Under the pieces are notes generated by a model, which saw nothing but the letters and a program-made list of their open reading frames with translations, did no database searches and had not been told where the DNA came from. A program made the translations under genes and the position numbers. Positions 22,981 through 35,529 of a stretch of 64,000 nt of DNA are shown piece after piece (the stretch's first letter is position 1; the number at the start of each line of letters is the position of its first letter). Origin of the DNA: Pascua guehoae (Eukaryota > Basidiomycota > Tremellomycetes > Trichosporonales > Trichosporonaceae); NCBI GenBank assembly GCA_001600415.1, contig BCJX01000009.1, forward strand, positions 151,088 to 215,087, in the 5' to 3' direction.

Positions 22981-25239
22981 TGAGGCCAACTCTACGGGGG
23001 GGTTTATTCAGCAAGTGGCGGGGTGGGCTTGGGGGGGGGGTGTTCGTCACGAGCGTCGTGTGGCGGCCTTTTGGGGCACAAATGCAGTGACGTCCGGTTC
23101 TTGATAACAATGGCTTCGGCAAGATCCGTCTCGGTGCTGCCAGCATGCAGAATTTTGCAGCGCCCCGCACGAGCAGCGTCACATGCGGCATTGCTCGCAT
23201 GGAGAATGCTCGCGTCGGCCCACACGTTGGTCGAGTCGCTGTTTTGGCCACACTCTCGTAGGTGTTGGCCATGGTGGCGTCCGACGTTGGCCATCACCGG
23301 GCGCGTTTTGTCATAATCGCGAATCCGTCAATGTTCGGCACCCAACGTGACTCCCTCCCCCCAACAAACATAATGGGAACCACGCTGCGATCCAGGCCAC
23401 GGCGCCACCGTGTGCCTGCCGCATGGCTTATTTGTCGCCTTCTGGAATGTGGGACCTGAGAGACCAGCCAGCCAGCAGCCAGTGTCCAGCACACACCACA
23501 CGCGTGACGGCATTTTCCCTCGACTCGACGCAGGTCCCGATACGGACTGACCGACCAAATGGCAAATTCGAGCCTCGAAAAACGGCCATCCAGACGAAAA
23601 AATCGGCCATCAAGGCTCGCGTAGACGGCTATGGCCAATCGAGCTCCCCTAGCCCTGGCTCTACCCCACACGGCGACGTGCCCGATACGGGCGGCAGTGG
23701 CTGACGTGAAATCTGGTTGGGTGACGTTGCGTGGGGTTGGCTCGAGTGGTGGACACATGCGTACATGCACACACACACATATGCATACACGGATCTACCA
23801 CGCACCCTACATCCGAGAATCAATGATCAACATCATGTGTAACACAGCACAACCACTGCGACACACACGTTGTTTCATGCCGCCGCTCATGCCGACTTCG
23901 GCCACTAGGCCACGAGCCGCAACGCGTACCAGCAATGACGCCACTTGATCCATGTTGGCATGTTGGCCATGCTCGCCCGGATTGCATTTTGCCCAAGTCG
24001 ATTCACAGGACGAGTCCGCCGCGCCACAATCATCCGTGCTCAAGACTGGAACACGCACCGAAAAGATCCCGATCCGGAACGCTTGTGCTGGGAGGTTCTG
24101 CGAGTTCCGAGACGACAGCGCCCAAGTCCAGCTTGGTGGTCAGGAGGTCAGCTGTCACGCCGACCTCCAGTGATTACCTGGGCGCGGATACAGACACAGC
24201 CAATGGTGCCACAACAACACGCCAACCCACGTCCCTTCGCTTGCCGTACTTTGCCGCATTCCCCGCGTTGCCCCACAATACCCCTTGTTTTGGCCTCCGT
24301 TTTCCGAATCCGACCAGCTCGCGCCTCGACTTGGTGTGGCATCAGTCAGCTGTCTGAGCCGACTGATGGCTAACACTGTCTTTCCTGCACCGGCTCCGAG
24401 ATCCCCGAGCCCGTTGGGGGCCCGCTGAGGCGCACAGCTGAGACATCCCAGTAGCCGCGGTTCAAGACGCCCCGTCGTGTGTGTGACTGAGTGTTTTGTC
24501 AAGATGCCGATCGTGGGGATTCAGTGGGGCGCAAAACGCCTCATTGTTCTGCATGTTGGGGCGTCCCTGCACTGTACTGTTTCTGATTCCAACCAGTCGC
24601 AGACCCGTGTTCTGGCGCCCAAGTCCAGCTGTGGGGTAAAGGTTAGCTGGAGCAAGCTCAGAAGTAGCCGCTCGACAAGCAGTAGAATCCAGTAGCTGCC
24701 TTGCATCCCTGCGCCCGCTGACGAGGTCACGGCCTATACGCCCGTCATCACCGCCCTTGAACAGGACCTCGAAACCACAGCCCTCTGCAACCCCCGGCGC
24801 GGTATGTCCGCAGCCCAGCCACGTCTGGGACATACAGTATGTGAGGAAAAGGTTCGTGAGGGGCGCAGGGTGACACTGTCTCTCTCTGTAATGCCAGCAG
24901 AGGTGTGAGATGCATGCCTCGGCATCCCTGGGCTGCATCACGAACCTATTCCTCACATACTGTCGAGGTTAAGGCGCAAGGTGAAGCTGTGTCATCAATC
25001 GACATAAGTGATGCCGACGCATGCGGTCATTCATGCGCTGTTCTGGTCGTTCAGCCTCGCCCTGTGTCGCAGACCGACGTTCGTGACGAAGGCTGCGCTG
25101 CATAGGCAGCTGCTCAACACACATCTCGGCATCTGGATGACCGCATGCCCTGCCCTCCCCGCGCCATCTGGCCAACCTTTCACCAGCTTTGCCTTCAACC
25201 GTCACGGTGCCTCCGAATGCTGTGGTGCATACTGTACAA
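22981..25239. other. 2.3 kb without a recognised gene
   Basis: Shared 5' flank of GLY1 and 3' flank of SEC2. No family-like frame was found on either strand. It contains CA-repeat DNA near 23765-23790 and an inverted repeat near 24834-24963, listed separately. Confidence 0.45.
24834..24963. repeat. 26-base inverted repeat with 78-base spacer
   Basis: The left arm, 24834-24859, starts ACAGTATGTGAGG. The right arm, 24938-24963, is its reverse complement with one mismatch in 26. A second matching pair, GCAGCCCAG at 24810 and CTGGGCTGC at 24928, is not nested in the same order, so this is not a simple perfect foldback. It could be the remnant of a small mobile element. Confidence 0.85.
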
Positions 25240-27371
25240 CTATCCCCACGGGTTGGGCTCGACGTCGAGCGGGGCCGGTGGGGGCGGCATGCGCATCACG
25301 TCTGCGCCCTTGAGACGTCCGTTCGTGCTCGTATCGCTTGTGCTCGTGCTCATGCTCTGTTTGGCGGCATTGTCCGAGTCGCTCTCGGTGGGGCTGCCCT
25401 CTTTGCTAGGCTCTTTGCTCATTTCGGGCGTCGGGCCGTCCACGACGTGATGTATGCTGCGGCGGAGGGCGGCATATGTCCTGTCGAGGTTTGGCGTTGG
25501 GCCACGTTCGGGCGGCTCGAGGGCGGCTCGTTGGGCGTCGCTGAATGCGATACCCGCCGGAGGTGCTGGCTCGTCGTGACGACTTGGTTCCGGGGGAACA
25601 TTTTCCCCTGTGCTGCCTGCGCGTGGCTTGGTCTCCACGGCGGCTGTCTCGGCCTCGGCCTGGGTGACGAGTTTGCCGCCGAGCACCTTGACAGTCTCGC
25701 GGAGTGCCTCGCGCTCCTCGCTCACTTCGCGGAGATTGTCCTCAATCTCGGCCCGTTTCCGGCGCTCATCAGAGACCATCTTGTTGGCCTCCTCAAACAG
25801 CGCCTGGGAGAGCCCCTCGAGCTCGGCCTCGATTTCCTTTTTCCCCTTTTTCAGAGCCTCGAGCTCGTCACCCTGGCGCGAGAGCTTTTGCTGCGACTCG
25901 GAGTACATTTTACGCAGGCGGCGTACTTCGTCGTCGCTGCCGTTGGCCATCGGGGTCATCTTGCCCGCGTCCATGGACGCAGCGCGGTGGACCGCCGGCC
26001 GCTCGTCGGTCGGCGACGGGATCGCACTGCTGCTCTTCTTGTTCCAAAAGCCAAAGCCCGACTTGGACTCGGCGCGCATCGCGGCCACGGCCGGGGGAAG
26101 GCCGGTGCCGTTCTCAGACGACACGCGGGCCATCTCGGCAGAGCTCCGGGGTCCCAAGGACGGTGTACCGCTCCGGTGCGCCGCCGTGACCTTGGAGCGA
26201 CGCAGCTCCTCCTCGAGCATCTCGGTGTTGGCCTCGGCCATGACAAGGTTGGACCGCGCAATCTTGAGCGATGTGACGAGCGATGTGTGGGACGAGAGCA
26301 GCTCGGCGTGAGATTTCGACTATAGCGGTCAGCAATGCACCAAGTTCCATGGAAAAGACGAGCTTGTACACTCACCAGTGACTGCACGCGCTCGAGCACC
26401 TCGCGGAGCACGGCGCGCAGCTCTGCATCGCCGACATTCGAGGGCTCGGCCGCCTTGATGACGGGCACAGGCATAGACGTAGGCAGTGTAGGCGTGCCGA
26501 CCCTCTCTGGCCTGTCCGCATCCAGAGACCCCTTGGGCTCGTCCCGCGTTCGTGGCTCTGGTCGGGGCTTGAATGCCAAAGGCTTGTCGCTCTCGTATCC
26601 GTCATCCTCGTCGTCCGTGTCCGGTGCCCCCAAGCGAGCGTACCCGGCCACGGCTCCCGAGTCTGAATCACTGTCGCTCCCCTCGGACGAGCCCTTGCGC
26701 GAGAAGAAGCCAAAGCGCGACGGCGTCCGTGAAGACGATTTCAGCTTGCCGCCTGGTGGTGGGGGCAGGAGTGGGAACGGCTTGGGCTTTGAGTCGCCCG
26801 TCGGCCGAGGAGCTGGTACGGGCGTCGGTGCAGGTGCGGGCTTGGCAGCAGCGGGTGTAGGTGCGACAGGGACGCCAGCGAGCGCCGACCACCGCCGGAT
26901 ATCGGCATCGCTGATTGTCGCCTTGGACGCAGTCGAGTCGGCGGTCTCTGCACCATCCACGGACGCCCGCAAGTCTTCGGTCGTGACCACACTGGCCGGA
27001 GCCTGCGGTGGTGGCATGAGCTCGGCGTCCGTAGCACCTGCCTTGGATGGACCCGCCTCGTCCGATCCGGCGCCCCCTCCAGCTCGCTTGGAGGGCTCGG
27101 AGGGTGCCTGGATAGACGACTTGTGCTGTAGGACCGAGTGGGGCAGCTCCTTGTCGCAGTATGGGCAACGCACGGCTTCCCCCTGCTTGCCCGCCACGTC
27201 CGCATGCACGGTCCCTCCTTGGCTGGCCTCGACAGCCGGCGCCGACGTAGCGGTGGGGCTCGAGAGGATAGTGGATGAGGCAGCAGCAGTTGGAGGGTTT
27301 TTGGCTGAGACGGGTGGTGGATCTGAGCGAGCGGTGTCCGAAGACCGGCGATCGGGGTCGGTGGTGGCCAT
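25240..27371 (-). CDS. SEC2: Sec2/Rabin8-type guanine nucleotide exchange factor for Sec4
   Basis: This factor activates the exocytic Rab Sec4 on secretory vesicles by GDP-GTP exchange. Exons are 27371-26376 and 26319-25240 (2076 bases, 691 residues), with one 56-base intron starting GTGAGT. The hallmark Sec2 coiled coil covers about residues 460-548 and contains LFEEANKMVSDERR (505-518), the Rab-binding signature of the family. A first short coiled coil starts near 333. The N-terminal third is Pro/Ser/Thr-rich and carries CPYC (69-72) followed by His78 and His83, a possible small zinc site that is not standard for the family. The region after the coil is disordered and ends NPWG. The SEC4 gene lies about 17 kb to the right. 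ATG 27371 is the first in frame. Confidence 0.85.
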
Positions 27372-28167
27372 GGCGGCCTGCGAGAAGAAGGGCGATGCGG
27401 GGTTCCGATTAAGTGGGTATGATAATATAGTAGTGGTCGTAGGGCGGGTCGTATGCGAAGCTATGCAGGATGTGAGCGATGTGTTGAGCGTTGTATTAAT
27501 GAGTGAAGATGAAATTGAATGTGGATGTTGAGGAAGAAGATGTGGTGGGTCGGTGTCGGTGGTTGAGTGGTTGTTGATACAGTCCTGTCGTGTGCGGCCA
27601 GTAGAGTAGACGGTAGAGGATCAGCAGAGCGGTTTACGCTCTTGTAATGGCCTGCGCCATGGGACCATGCACGATTGCCCCATGGGTCATGTGGGATCCT
27701 TCTAATGACGCCTAACCGTATCAGCCATCAGCCATGCGGCCACAACCGGTGCCTGAAGAAAGTGGCGCGCAAAGTAGATTATTGCCTAATGGGACATCTG
27801 CGCACGCCTTTCTGGCGGCTACATGACTCTACACCCTGACGTGGCAATTGTGGCACATGCAAATCGAGGAACCAAACAATCGCCTGTCCTTTGACGCATG
27901 CGATGCATGCGGCCCTTCGTCGTCTCGCTCACCTCCTCTCATCCTCCCCATCGCATTGCCAATGACACCATGACCGTTCTACCACCTGCTAGCAGCGTAG
28001 CCTACTGCCAACCCCCTTGATGCAGTCAAACCCTTTGTAGAGAACCCCGACCTACCTCGCCCGCCTCCCGCACTCAAGGACGGCCTGATCCGCTTGGTGT
28101 ACAACATTATATTGTTTCAAGCCGCGAGTCGACGCCTGAGGAGAAGTGCCCCGCGGAAGTTTTCAAT
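27372..28167. other. divergent upstream region of SEC2 and a small gene
   Basis: No coding frame is supported. GCATGCGATGCATGC (around 27897-27911) is a short palindromic patch. Both flanking genes are transcribed away from this stretch. Confidence 0.4.
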
Positions 28168-28749
28168 ATGAGAAGGATAGTCACACCTCTGACAGGTATG
28201 TCTATGAGGGGCTCGTTCCCATCTGACCGGCAGAGAGCGGGGACCATAATTCCAAGTTGGTGGATCTGAAGACGTTGTTGGTCAGCATGATGACGAAGGT
28301 GGACACCTTGGAGGCCAAGGTGGACAACATGACGGCCAAGATGGACCTCTTGGACCGGACCGTCAAGATCTCGTCGAGTCATGCGGAAGTCGTGCGGAAT
28401 AGTGATCCAGAAGACATACCTACAATCAGGCAAGAGAACGCTCAGATCAACCTCGCGCGCCTCATGTCCCACCAAGCCTGAAAACCGGTGGAATCCGAGT
28501 TCCGCGCAGGCCTGTCCCCGACTGTAAGTGTATCCGCTGGCCTACTATGACCCACAGGTCGTAAAGGGCTACCGCCAGCGCCACAAGCTCCCGGCGGCGA
28601 TGATGCGACAACTTGCGGCCTTCTACTCGGAAGGCACGCCCGACACCCGTCGATGGCCGATTCCTCGCTGCATGAACATCAACACCGCCGCGATCGGCGT
28701 GCCACCGGCCAACACTGCCAACGGCGACTCGGAGGCCAACGGCGACTAG
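28168..28749 (+). pseudogene. unrecognised small gene with one in-frame TGA
   Basis: I do not recognise a family. Three segments splice in one frame: 28168-28195, 28234-28523 and 28558-28749. The introns are 38 and 34 bases, start GTATGT and GTAAGT, and end CGGCAG and CCACAG. The reading begins with ATG 28168, runs through a leucine/methionine heptad region (LLVSMMTKVDTLEAKVDNM) likely to form a coiled coil, then meets TGA at 28479-28481. It continues in the same frame through a basic segment (VVKGYRQRHKLP) to TAG at 28749. Without the TGA it would be about 170 codons. Either the gene ends at TGA (91 residues) and the rest is decayed, or it is a pseudogene, or an alternative intron removes the stop. 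I saw no good acceptor for that last option. Confidence 0.45.
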
Positions 28750-29383
28750 GAGGACGAGGAGATGGGCCTCGAATTTGTACTGTACCCGTGCGACACCTTG
28801 TATCCCCAAATGTTTCTTGTACATATGCCATGAAACCACGGTATCCCCCATTCATGCATGTAGTGGAGGGGGTGAGGGGAGCCCACACAGTACCGTTAAC
28901 AGCACAGACGGACAAGCAACATGTTAACTTGTCGAGCACGTCAAGCACGCTAAGCACAGTCAAGCATAGTCTGGGCGTCTGTACAGGGTGCCCGGGAAGC
29001 CGGGAAGCGGGGCAATTTGGGTCCGTTCGCCTCCACCTCCACCTGGTGGTGCCCACCGTGCACGGTGACGCAGAACCTTGGGGGGGGGGCGGAATCATGG
29101 CGGGGTCATGTCATCCTGGCCGAGGGTGGCGGAACGGCGGAACTATGGCCGCGGGGCCGCCAGACTTCTCGGAACTTGAGCGGAGCAACCAGTGGCGTCA
29201 TGACTTGTCCCACTCGCAATATTGTCCAGTATCCCCGGTCGCGCCGGTCGCTCGCTCGCGCTCGCTCGCCTGCTCGCCTCTGGCTTGGCTTCTCGCATCG
29301 CTTGCATGGTTCTGAACTCTGCCAGCTACTAAAGGTCGTTCCTCTCAACTCTCTCCACGTACAATATACCCCATACCACGACC
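28750..29383. other. 5' flank of OXP1
   Basis: No gene is seen. AAGCAC/GTCAAGC short repeats lie at about 28930-28970, and a CGCTCGCTCGCGCTCGCTCG stretch lies near 29250. The OXP1 ATG is preceded by a pyrimidine/A-rich leader ending CCACGACC. Confidence 0.45.
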
Positions 29384-32300
29384 ATGACCTCGGACGCGCG
29401 CATTGCCATTGATCGCGGGGGCACGTTCACCGATGCCATCTGCTCGCGCAGGGGGCACGACGATATCGTTATCAAGGTGAGTCATCCAACCTTTTGGCCA
29501 CCATCCTCTTCCTTGCCACCACCTGTGCCCCGGTTCTCCTCTCGAGCTCCCTGCACTGCATGCGACAGTGCCAAAGTAGCAGACATGCTGACATACAGCT
29601 CCTCTCCGTCGACCCAGCCAATTATGCCGACGCGCCAACCGAGGCGATCCGCCGCATTCTTTCCGAGCTCGAGGGCTCGGACATTCCAAAGGGCACAAAG
29701 CTCAAGCTGGATCGCATCGAGAGTATTCGAATGGGCACGACCGTGTCAACGAATGCACTGCTCGAGCGCCGGGGCGAACGATGCGCGCTCATCACGAGCA
29801 AAGGATGGGGCGACGTGCTCCAGATTGGCATGCAAGGTGAACCAAGAAGGTCGTCATGTTAGCTCACCGTCAGCACGCCCGGATATTTTCGACCTGAGCA
29901 TCCAGAAGCTTTCCTTCCTGTACGATGAGGTTGTCGAGGTGGGTATATACATTGTACAGACTGTTTAGCACTGACACTACTCAGATCGACGAGCGCATCA
30001 CCCCGCTCCAGTCCCTCTCGCGCCCGCCCGTGCCCGTGCCCAACACACCCGACATTGTAAAGGACACAACGACGGGCGAGGTCGTGCGCGTGATTGCGCG
30101 CCCCGACACAGCCGACGTCAAGGCCAAGCTCCAGGCATTGTGGGACAAGGGGATCAAGAGCATTGCAGTCGCGTTTGTCCACTCGTACCTCTGGGGCGAG
30201 CACGAAGAACAGGTGGCGGCCATTGCGCGCGACATGGGCTTTGAGGTCAGCGTCAGCGCCCAACTGCAGCCGATGGTGAGTTTTGAGTGTAGCCAGCCTA
30301 CTGGGCGTGTATCAATGCGTACCTAACACACACTCCAGATCAAGCTCGTGTCGCGTGCCAACTCGGCCATTGCCGACTCGTACCTCACCCCCGTGACCCG
30401 CCGATACATTGAGGGCTTTGGCAAGGGCTTTGAAGGCGGCCTCGCGGCGTTTGGCTCCAAGCTTCTGTTCATGCAGTCGGACGGTGGCCTGTGTCCATGG
30501 GATGACTTTTCGGGCCTCCGTGCCATTCTCAGCGGTCCCGCGGGTGGTGTCGTCGGCTACTCGCGTACTTGCTACGACGGGGAGCGCGGCAACGCCCTCA
30601 TCGCCGTCGACATGGGAGGTGCGTCAAGATACCGGCTGTGTGCACAGTAGCTGACCACCAGGAACCAGTACCGACGTGTCGCGCTACGACGGCAAGCTCG
30701 AGCACGTGTTTGAGACGACGACCGCCGAGGTCATTATCCAGGCACCCCAGCTGGACATTAACACTGTCGCGGCCGGCGGCGGTTCGCGTCTCTTCTACAA
30801 GCACGGCATGTTTGTCGTCGGCCCAGAGTCTGCAACCGCCCACCCCGGTCCCGCATGTTACCGCAAGGGTGGACCGCTTGCTGTCACCGACGCCAACCTG
30901 ATCCTCGGACGCCTGCTTCCCGAGCATTTGTGGGTGCTGCGCCCGAATGAGGCTAACCCATCAGCCCGAAGATCTTTGGACCAAACGAAGACGAGCCTCT
31001 TGACATTGAGGCTAGCCGCACGCTCTTTGCGCAGCTCACACAGGATATCAACGAGGGCAAGACTGACAAGCTCTCGGTTGAGGAGGTTGCGGCGGGCTTC
31101 CTTCGCGTTGCCAACGAGACCATGTGCCGCCCTATCCGAACGTGGGTTCCGGTAGTGTTCTCGCAAGCTAACCCACCAGGCTTACAGAAGCGCGCGGGTT
31201 TGAGAGCTCGGCACACCACCTTGTCATGTTTGGTGGCGCCGGTGGACAACATGGATGCGCCATTGCGTCGACGTTGAATATCCGTCGGATCATCATCCCA
31301 CGCCTGTCGTCGCTCCTGTCAGCATACGGCATGGCACTCGCCGACGTCGTGCAGGAGCTCTCTGAGCCATCGGCATTCACGGCCACTGGCAACAAGGATG
31401 TTGGCCAGATTGGCGAGCGGATGGCTGCAATCGTAAAGAAGGCGTCGGCGGCGCTCGAGGCTCAGGGATTCCCGCCTGAGCGTATCGAGTGCGAGCGCTA
31501 CCTCAACTGTCGCTACAGCGGGTCGTCGACACAGCTCATGATTGAGCTGCCCGACGACAACAATGTGGAACAGCGGTTCATCGAAGAGCACAGGCGCGAG
31601 TTTGGCTTCAACCTCGACCGCGACATTCTCGTCGACGACCTCCGCGTCCGTGCCGTGGGCAAGAGTATTGGCTCGGCGACGCGGTCCCCGTATGCCGACT
31701 TTGAGGCGGCCAAGAAACGCGCGTTTGATGGACCTTGTGAGACCAAGAAGGTCTACTTTGAAAACCACGGGTGGATCGAGACCCGGGTCGTGCCCCTCCT
31801 TTCCCTCAAGGAAGGCGAGCAGGTGCACGGCCCAGCCATCATTTTCGACAAGACGCAGACCATCCTTGTCGAGCCTTCGGACATTGCCACGTCTCTCCCC
31901 GAGCATGTCGTCATTGACCGCGTCGAGGATGTCAAGGATCGCAAGGAGCCCAACACGACAGACCTCGAGCAGGTCGACCCCATCCAGCTGTCCGTCTATG
32001 GTCACCGTCTGATGGGCATTGCCGAGCAAATGGGCAACATTCTCCGCAAGATTTCCATCTCGCTCAACATCAAGGAACGCCTCGACTACTCGTGTGCCAT
32101 CTTCAACGTCGACGGGGGTCTCGTCGCCAATGCACCCCACATCCCCATCCACCTCGGCGCCATGTCCCACGCTGTTCGCCACCAGGCCCGCATCCACGGA
32201 AACACTCTCAAGGAGGGCGACATTTTGCTCTCCAACCATCCCGCGGCGGGCGGAAGCCACCTGCCCGATCTCACCGTCATCATGCCCGCGTTCCACAAGG

Positions 32301-33963
32301 GCGAGATTGTCTTCTGGACAGCAGCACGGGCGCACCACGCCGACATTGGAGGAGTGAGCTGACTCGATGTCGGATTCAGCTGACCCCAGATCCGCGCTGG
32401 TTCGATGCCACCATTCTCAAAGGAGCTGTGGGAGGAAGGCGCACAGTTTATGAGCTTCAAGCTGGTCAAGGAGGGCAAGTTTGACGAGGAGGGCTTGACC
32501 GAGGCACTCAACGCACCGGGCAAGTACCCAGGATGTAGCCCAACCCGCACCCTGCGTGATGTGAGTGGACACCTTTTCGCACGGTTACTGTCGCGCGTCT
32601 GTGCTAACCCCGCAGAACATCTCGGACCTCCACGCCCAGGTCGCCGCGTGCCACCGTGGTGTCGTGCTTATCAACCAGCTCGTCGACGAGCAAGGTCTCG
32701 AGACGGTGCAGTTTTACATGCGTGCGATCATGCACACGGCCGAGCGCGCTGTGCGCGACCTCCTCCGCGAAGTCAGCAAGCGCTTTGAAGGAAAACCACT
32801 CGAGGCTGAAGACTTCCTCGACGACGGTACCCGCCTTCAGCTCAAAATCTCCATTGACGGCGAAAAGGGCGATGCCCTGTTTGACTTTACCGGCACGAGC
32901 CCACAGACGTACAACGTAGGTTGAACCGAGCCGGAGGTAGGAGACGCTCTGCTAACCCGGCCAGAATCTTAACACACCCACGGCCATCTTGTACTCGGCA
33001 ATCATTTACGTGTTGCGGTCACTTATTGTGTCCGACCTGCCGCTCAACCAGGGCTGCCTGAACCCCATCAAGGTTGTTGTGCCGCCCGAGTCGGTACTCG
33101 CGCCCACCGAGCTCGTGGCCGTGTGTGCCGGCAACGTCGAGAGCTCGCAGCGCGTGACCGATGTCATCTTCAAGGCGTTCCAGTCGTGTGCTGCCAGCCA
33201 GGGCGGGTGTAACAAGTATGTACTGCCTAACAAGCCGACTGCGGTCCGTGCTGACGTTTAGCCTCACGTTCGGAACCGGCCCGAAGGAGATCGACGGCAA
33301 GGAGCACAGTGGCTTTGGATACTATGAGACCATTGCGGGAGGTGCCGGCGCCGGCCCGACATGGGAGGGCCAAAGCTGCGTGCACGTCCACATGACCAAT
33401 GTGGGTTGAAGCGTCCCCTCACCGCAGTGCTAACCCGCCAGACTGCTATTGGCGACGTCGAGCTTACTGAACGCGTGTACCCTGTCATCATTCGACAGTT
33501 CTCCCGTCGGCCAAACAGTGAGTCTGCTAGCGTCACAAGTCTCGAGCAAAGCTGACATTCAGGTGGTGGCGCGGGCAAGCACCGGGGCGGCGACGGCTGC
33601 ATTCGCGACATTGAGTTTACCGAAGCACTCGACGTTGCGATCCTGTCGCAACGCCGCGTTGTGCCGCCATACGGCATGGCGGGCGGCGAGCCTGGAGCGC
33701 GCGGTGCAAACTTCTGGTACCGCAAGATCCAGCCCAAGGACGGGGACAGCAAGGACGCTGGGGAGAAGTACTCGATTGTCAACCTCAGCGGGTCCAACCA
33801 GTGCGTCATGGAGCCCGGCGACCGCATCGTCATCCACACGCCCGGTGGTGGTGGTTATGGCCGCGTTGGCGAAGAGGCGTCTGTCGCCGAAGGAGCAAAG
33901 CGGCACCACGGGCGTGCGGCCGGAAGCCTTGCGTCGTTCCACGCGGCGCAGCAGACAAACTAG
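29384..33963 (+). CDS. OXP1: 5-oxoprolinase (ATP-hydrolysing)
   Basis: This cytosolic enzyme of the gamma-glutamyl (glutathione) cycle hydrolyses 5-oxo-L-proline to L-glutamate with ATP. Fourteen exons join in frame: 29384-29476, 29599-29836, 29874-29938, 29985-30275, 30339-30618, 30662-30929, 30965-31141, 31180-32353, 32390-32560, 32616-32915, 32965-33215, 33262-33400, 33442-33517 and 33563-33963. They total 3924 bases, or 1307 residues, matching full-length eukaryotic 5-oxoprolinases. The N-terminal HyuA half starts with the phosphate-binding motif [10 protein letters not shown] (residues 9-18). It continues with [29 protein letters not shown] and HPGPACYR. The HyuB half holds [19 protein letters not shown] and the C-terminal glycine loop TPGGGGYGR. 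Most introns are 35-65 bases with CTAAC near the 3' end. No residue that I know to be essential is missing. Confidence 0.96.
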
Positions 33964-35529
33964 ACGAGTGTGTGAGAAGAACGAATCAGTACAAGGACGT
34001 AGATGTATCTGTGACGAGCGGACACCGTGGACGGGGTCGGGTTGTCAAAGTCGGCTTCTTGGCTGCGTGGAGAAAGGTACCACCCCTTGATGTCATCGTG
34101 GATGTGCACGGTGACGCCATTGCCGGCGGCTTGATTGCCGAGTGCGAGGTGCGAGGTGCGGGACGGGTTGCGGGGCATCATGTAATCAGTGCCTGGTGAC
34201 AAGCGAGGCGGGGGCATGCTCATTGCCAACGTGCGACGTGCCAAGGAGACCAAGCACAGTGCGTCGTCGTGGTCGAGTGAGCGCATGAGCAAGTGAGTGA
34301 GCAAGCGAGCAAGGGAGTAAGGTGCAATGCGAAACGTGCGGACGGTTGCGGCCCCAGTGTGCGGCCCCGCTGCGTGCCCATGTCTGCACAGCATGGGACA
34401 TGGCGACATGGAAACATGGTGAGCACCGCATTGACGTCGACTCAAAAAAGACTAGATATCTGCAACACGCTTCCGTGCATCCCCAACCGCGTCGGAGTAC
34501 ATATTTGAACACTGACTTTGAGCCATCCCCAACGACGTACCCATTTGAACTCTTTAATCACCCATCCCCAACCGCGTATTGTATTTGAAGTGGACGCAAT
34601 CACCCATCCCCAACCTGGGTTAATGTATCCCCAACCTGGGTTTGACCATCCCCAACTTGGGCCCGTGTCATCCCCAACTTTGCCGTGCCTGGTCGGCGCC
34701 ACACCCTCGGGTCTCGAGCTGATTGGGAATTTTAATGATTCAAAACGCAATCACGCCCCGGCCCGCGTGCTCTGCAGCTCTGGAGATTAGACACACACGG
34801 CCGCGCGTGGGCCGCGCGTGCCGCGCGCCCGCGCCCATTCGAGCCGCACGCGCTGGACAGTGGATGCCACCATTGCACCATTGTGGGTGGACCGGCAACT
34901 GGCGGCCCTGAGGCGAGTGACGCGCGACTCGGCCGCCCCGCCCACCGCTTGTGCGCGGCCCGCCGGGCCGTGTGGTGCATGGTGGGTGTTTTTTTTGCCC
35001 TGTTGTCCTGGGTGGGCTGAGGGCAGTGGCATCTGGACCCGGCGGCAGTAGCAGCACAACCAGAGCTTAACACTGGCTCATGACACATTTGGATACAGTA
35101 GGCAACAGAACAGGCAACAGGCCTGGTGCTGGGTACCAGGAAACAACGCACCACTCGGTCGCTCTCGTAACAGCCCCCCTCCATCCTCGACTACTTAGAT
35201 AGCCGCTCCTCCATCCCCCTCCCTCGTCACCCCCCCTCCCCCTCTTCTTCACGCACCACCCCCTACCTAGTCACCACTGGGCGACTGCTCGCGCGGCTTG
35301 CAGATCATCGACACTGGTGCTGAAAAGTGAGTCCGAGTCGCACGTGTGGTGTGGTCAATGTCAACACGTCAACACGCCGGCCGGGCCGGTCGGTCCCGGA
35401 CCCAAGGACGGATGGCCGTCACCACCCCAAGCCCGCTCCCTGCCCGTCGCTCTAACCCACACAGACTCGCGCACTCGGTACAGAACTATCCCGACCCCCG
35501 ACCCCCCCACACACACACATTCCCGACCA
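33964..35529. other. OXP1-GUT2 intergenic region, 1.6 kb
   Basis: No coding frame. Its main feature is a set of repeated ATCCCCAAC motifs (34479-34678, listed separately). A pyrimidine-rich stretch (35160-35280) and CACACACA before the ATG form the near upstream region of GUT2. Confidence 0.5.
34479..34678 (+). repeat. seven periodic ATCCCCAAC motifs
   Basis: Exact copies start at 34479, 34525, 34564, 34606, 34627, 34648 and 34670, all in one orientation. Spacings are 46, 39, 42, 21, 21 and 22 bases, close to one or two times 21. TTTGAA occurs in the three long units (34504, 34544, 34584). This is either a decayed tandem array or a clustered binding site upstream of GUT2. Confidence 0.9.

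Noticed and set aside
28479..28481. TGA as a selenocysteine codon
   Set aside because: Fungi of this group are not known to use selenocysteine, there is no adjacent redox motif, and no hairpin element was visible downstream.
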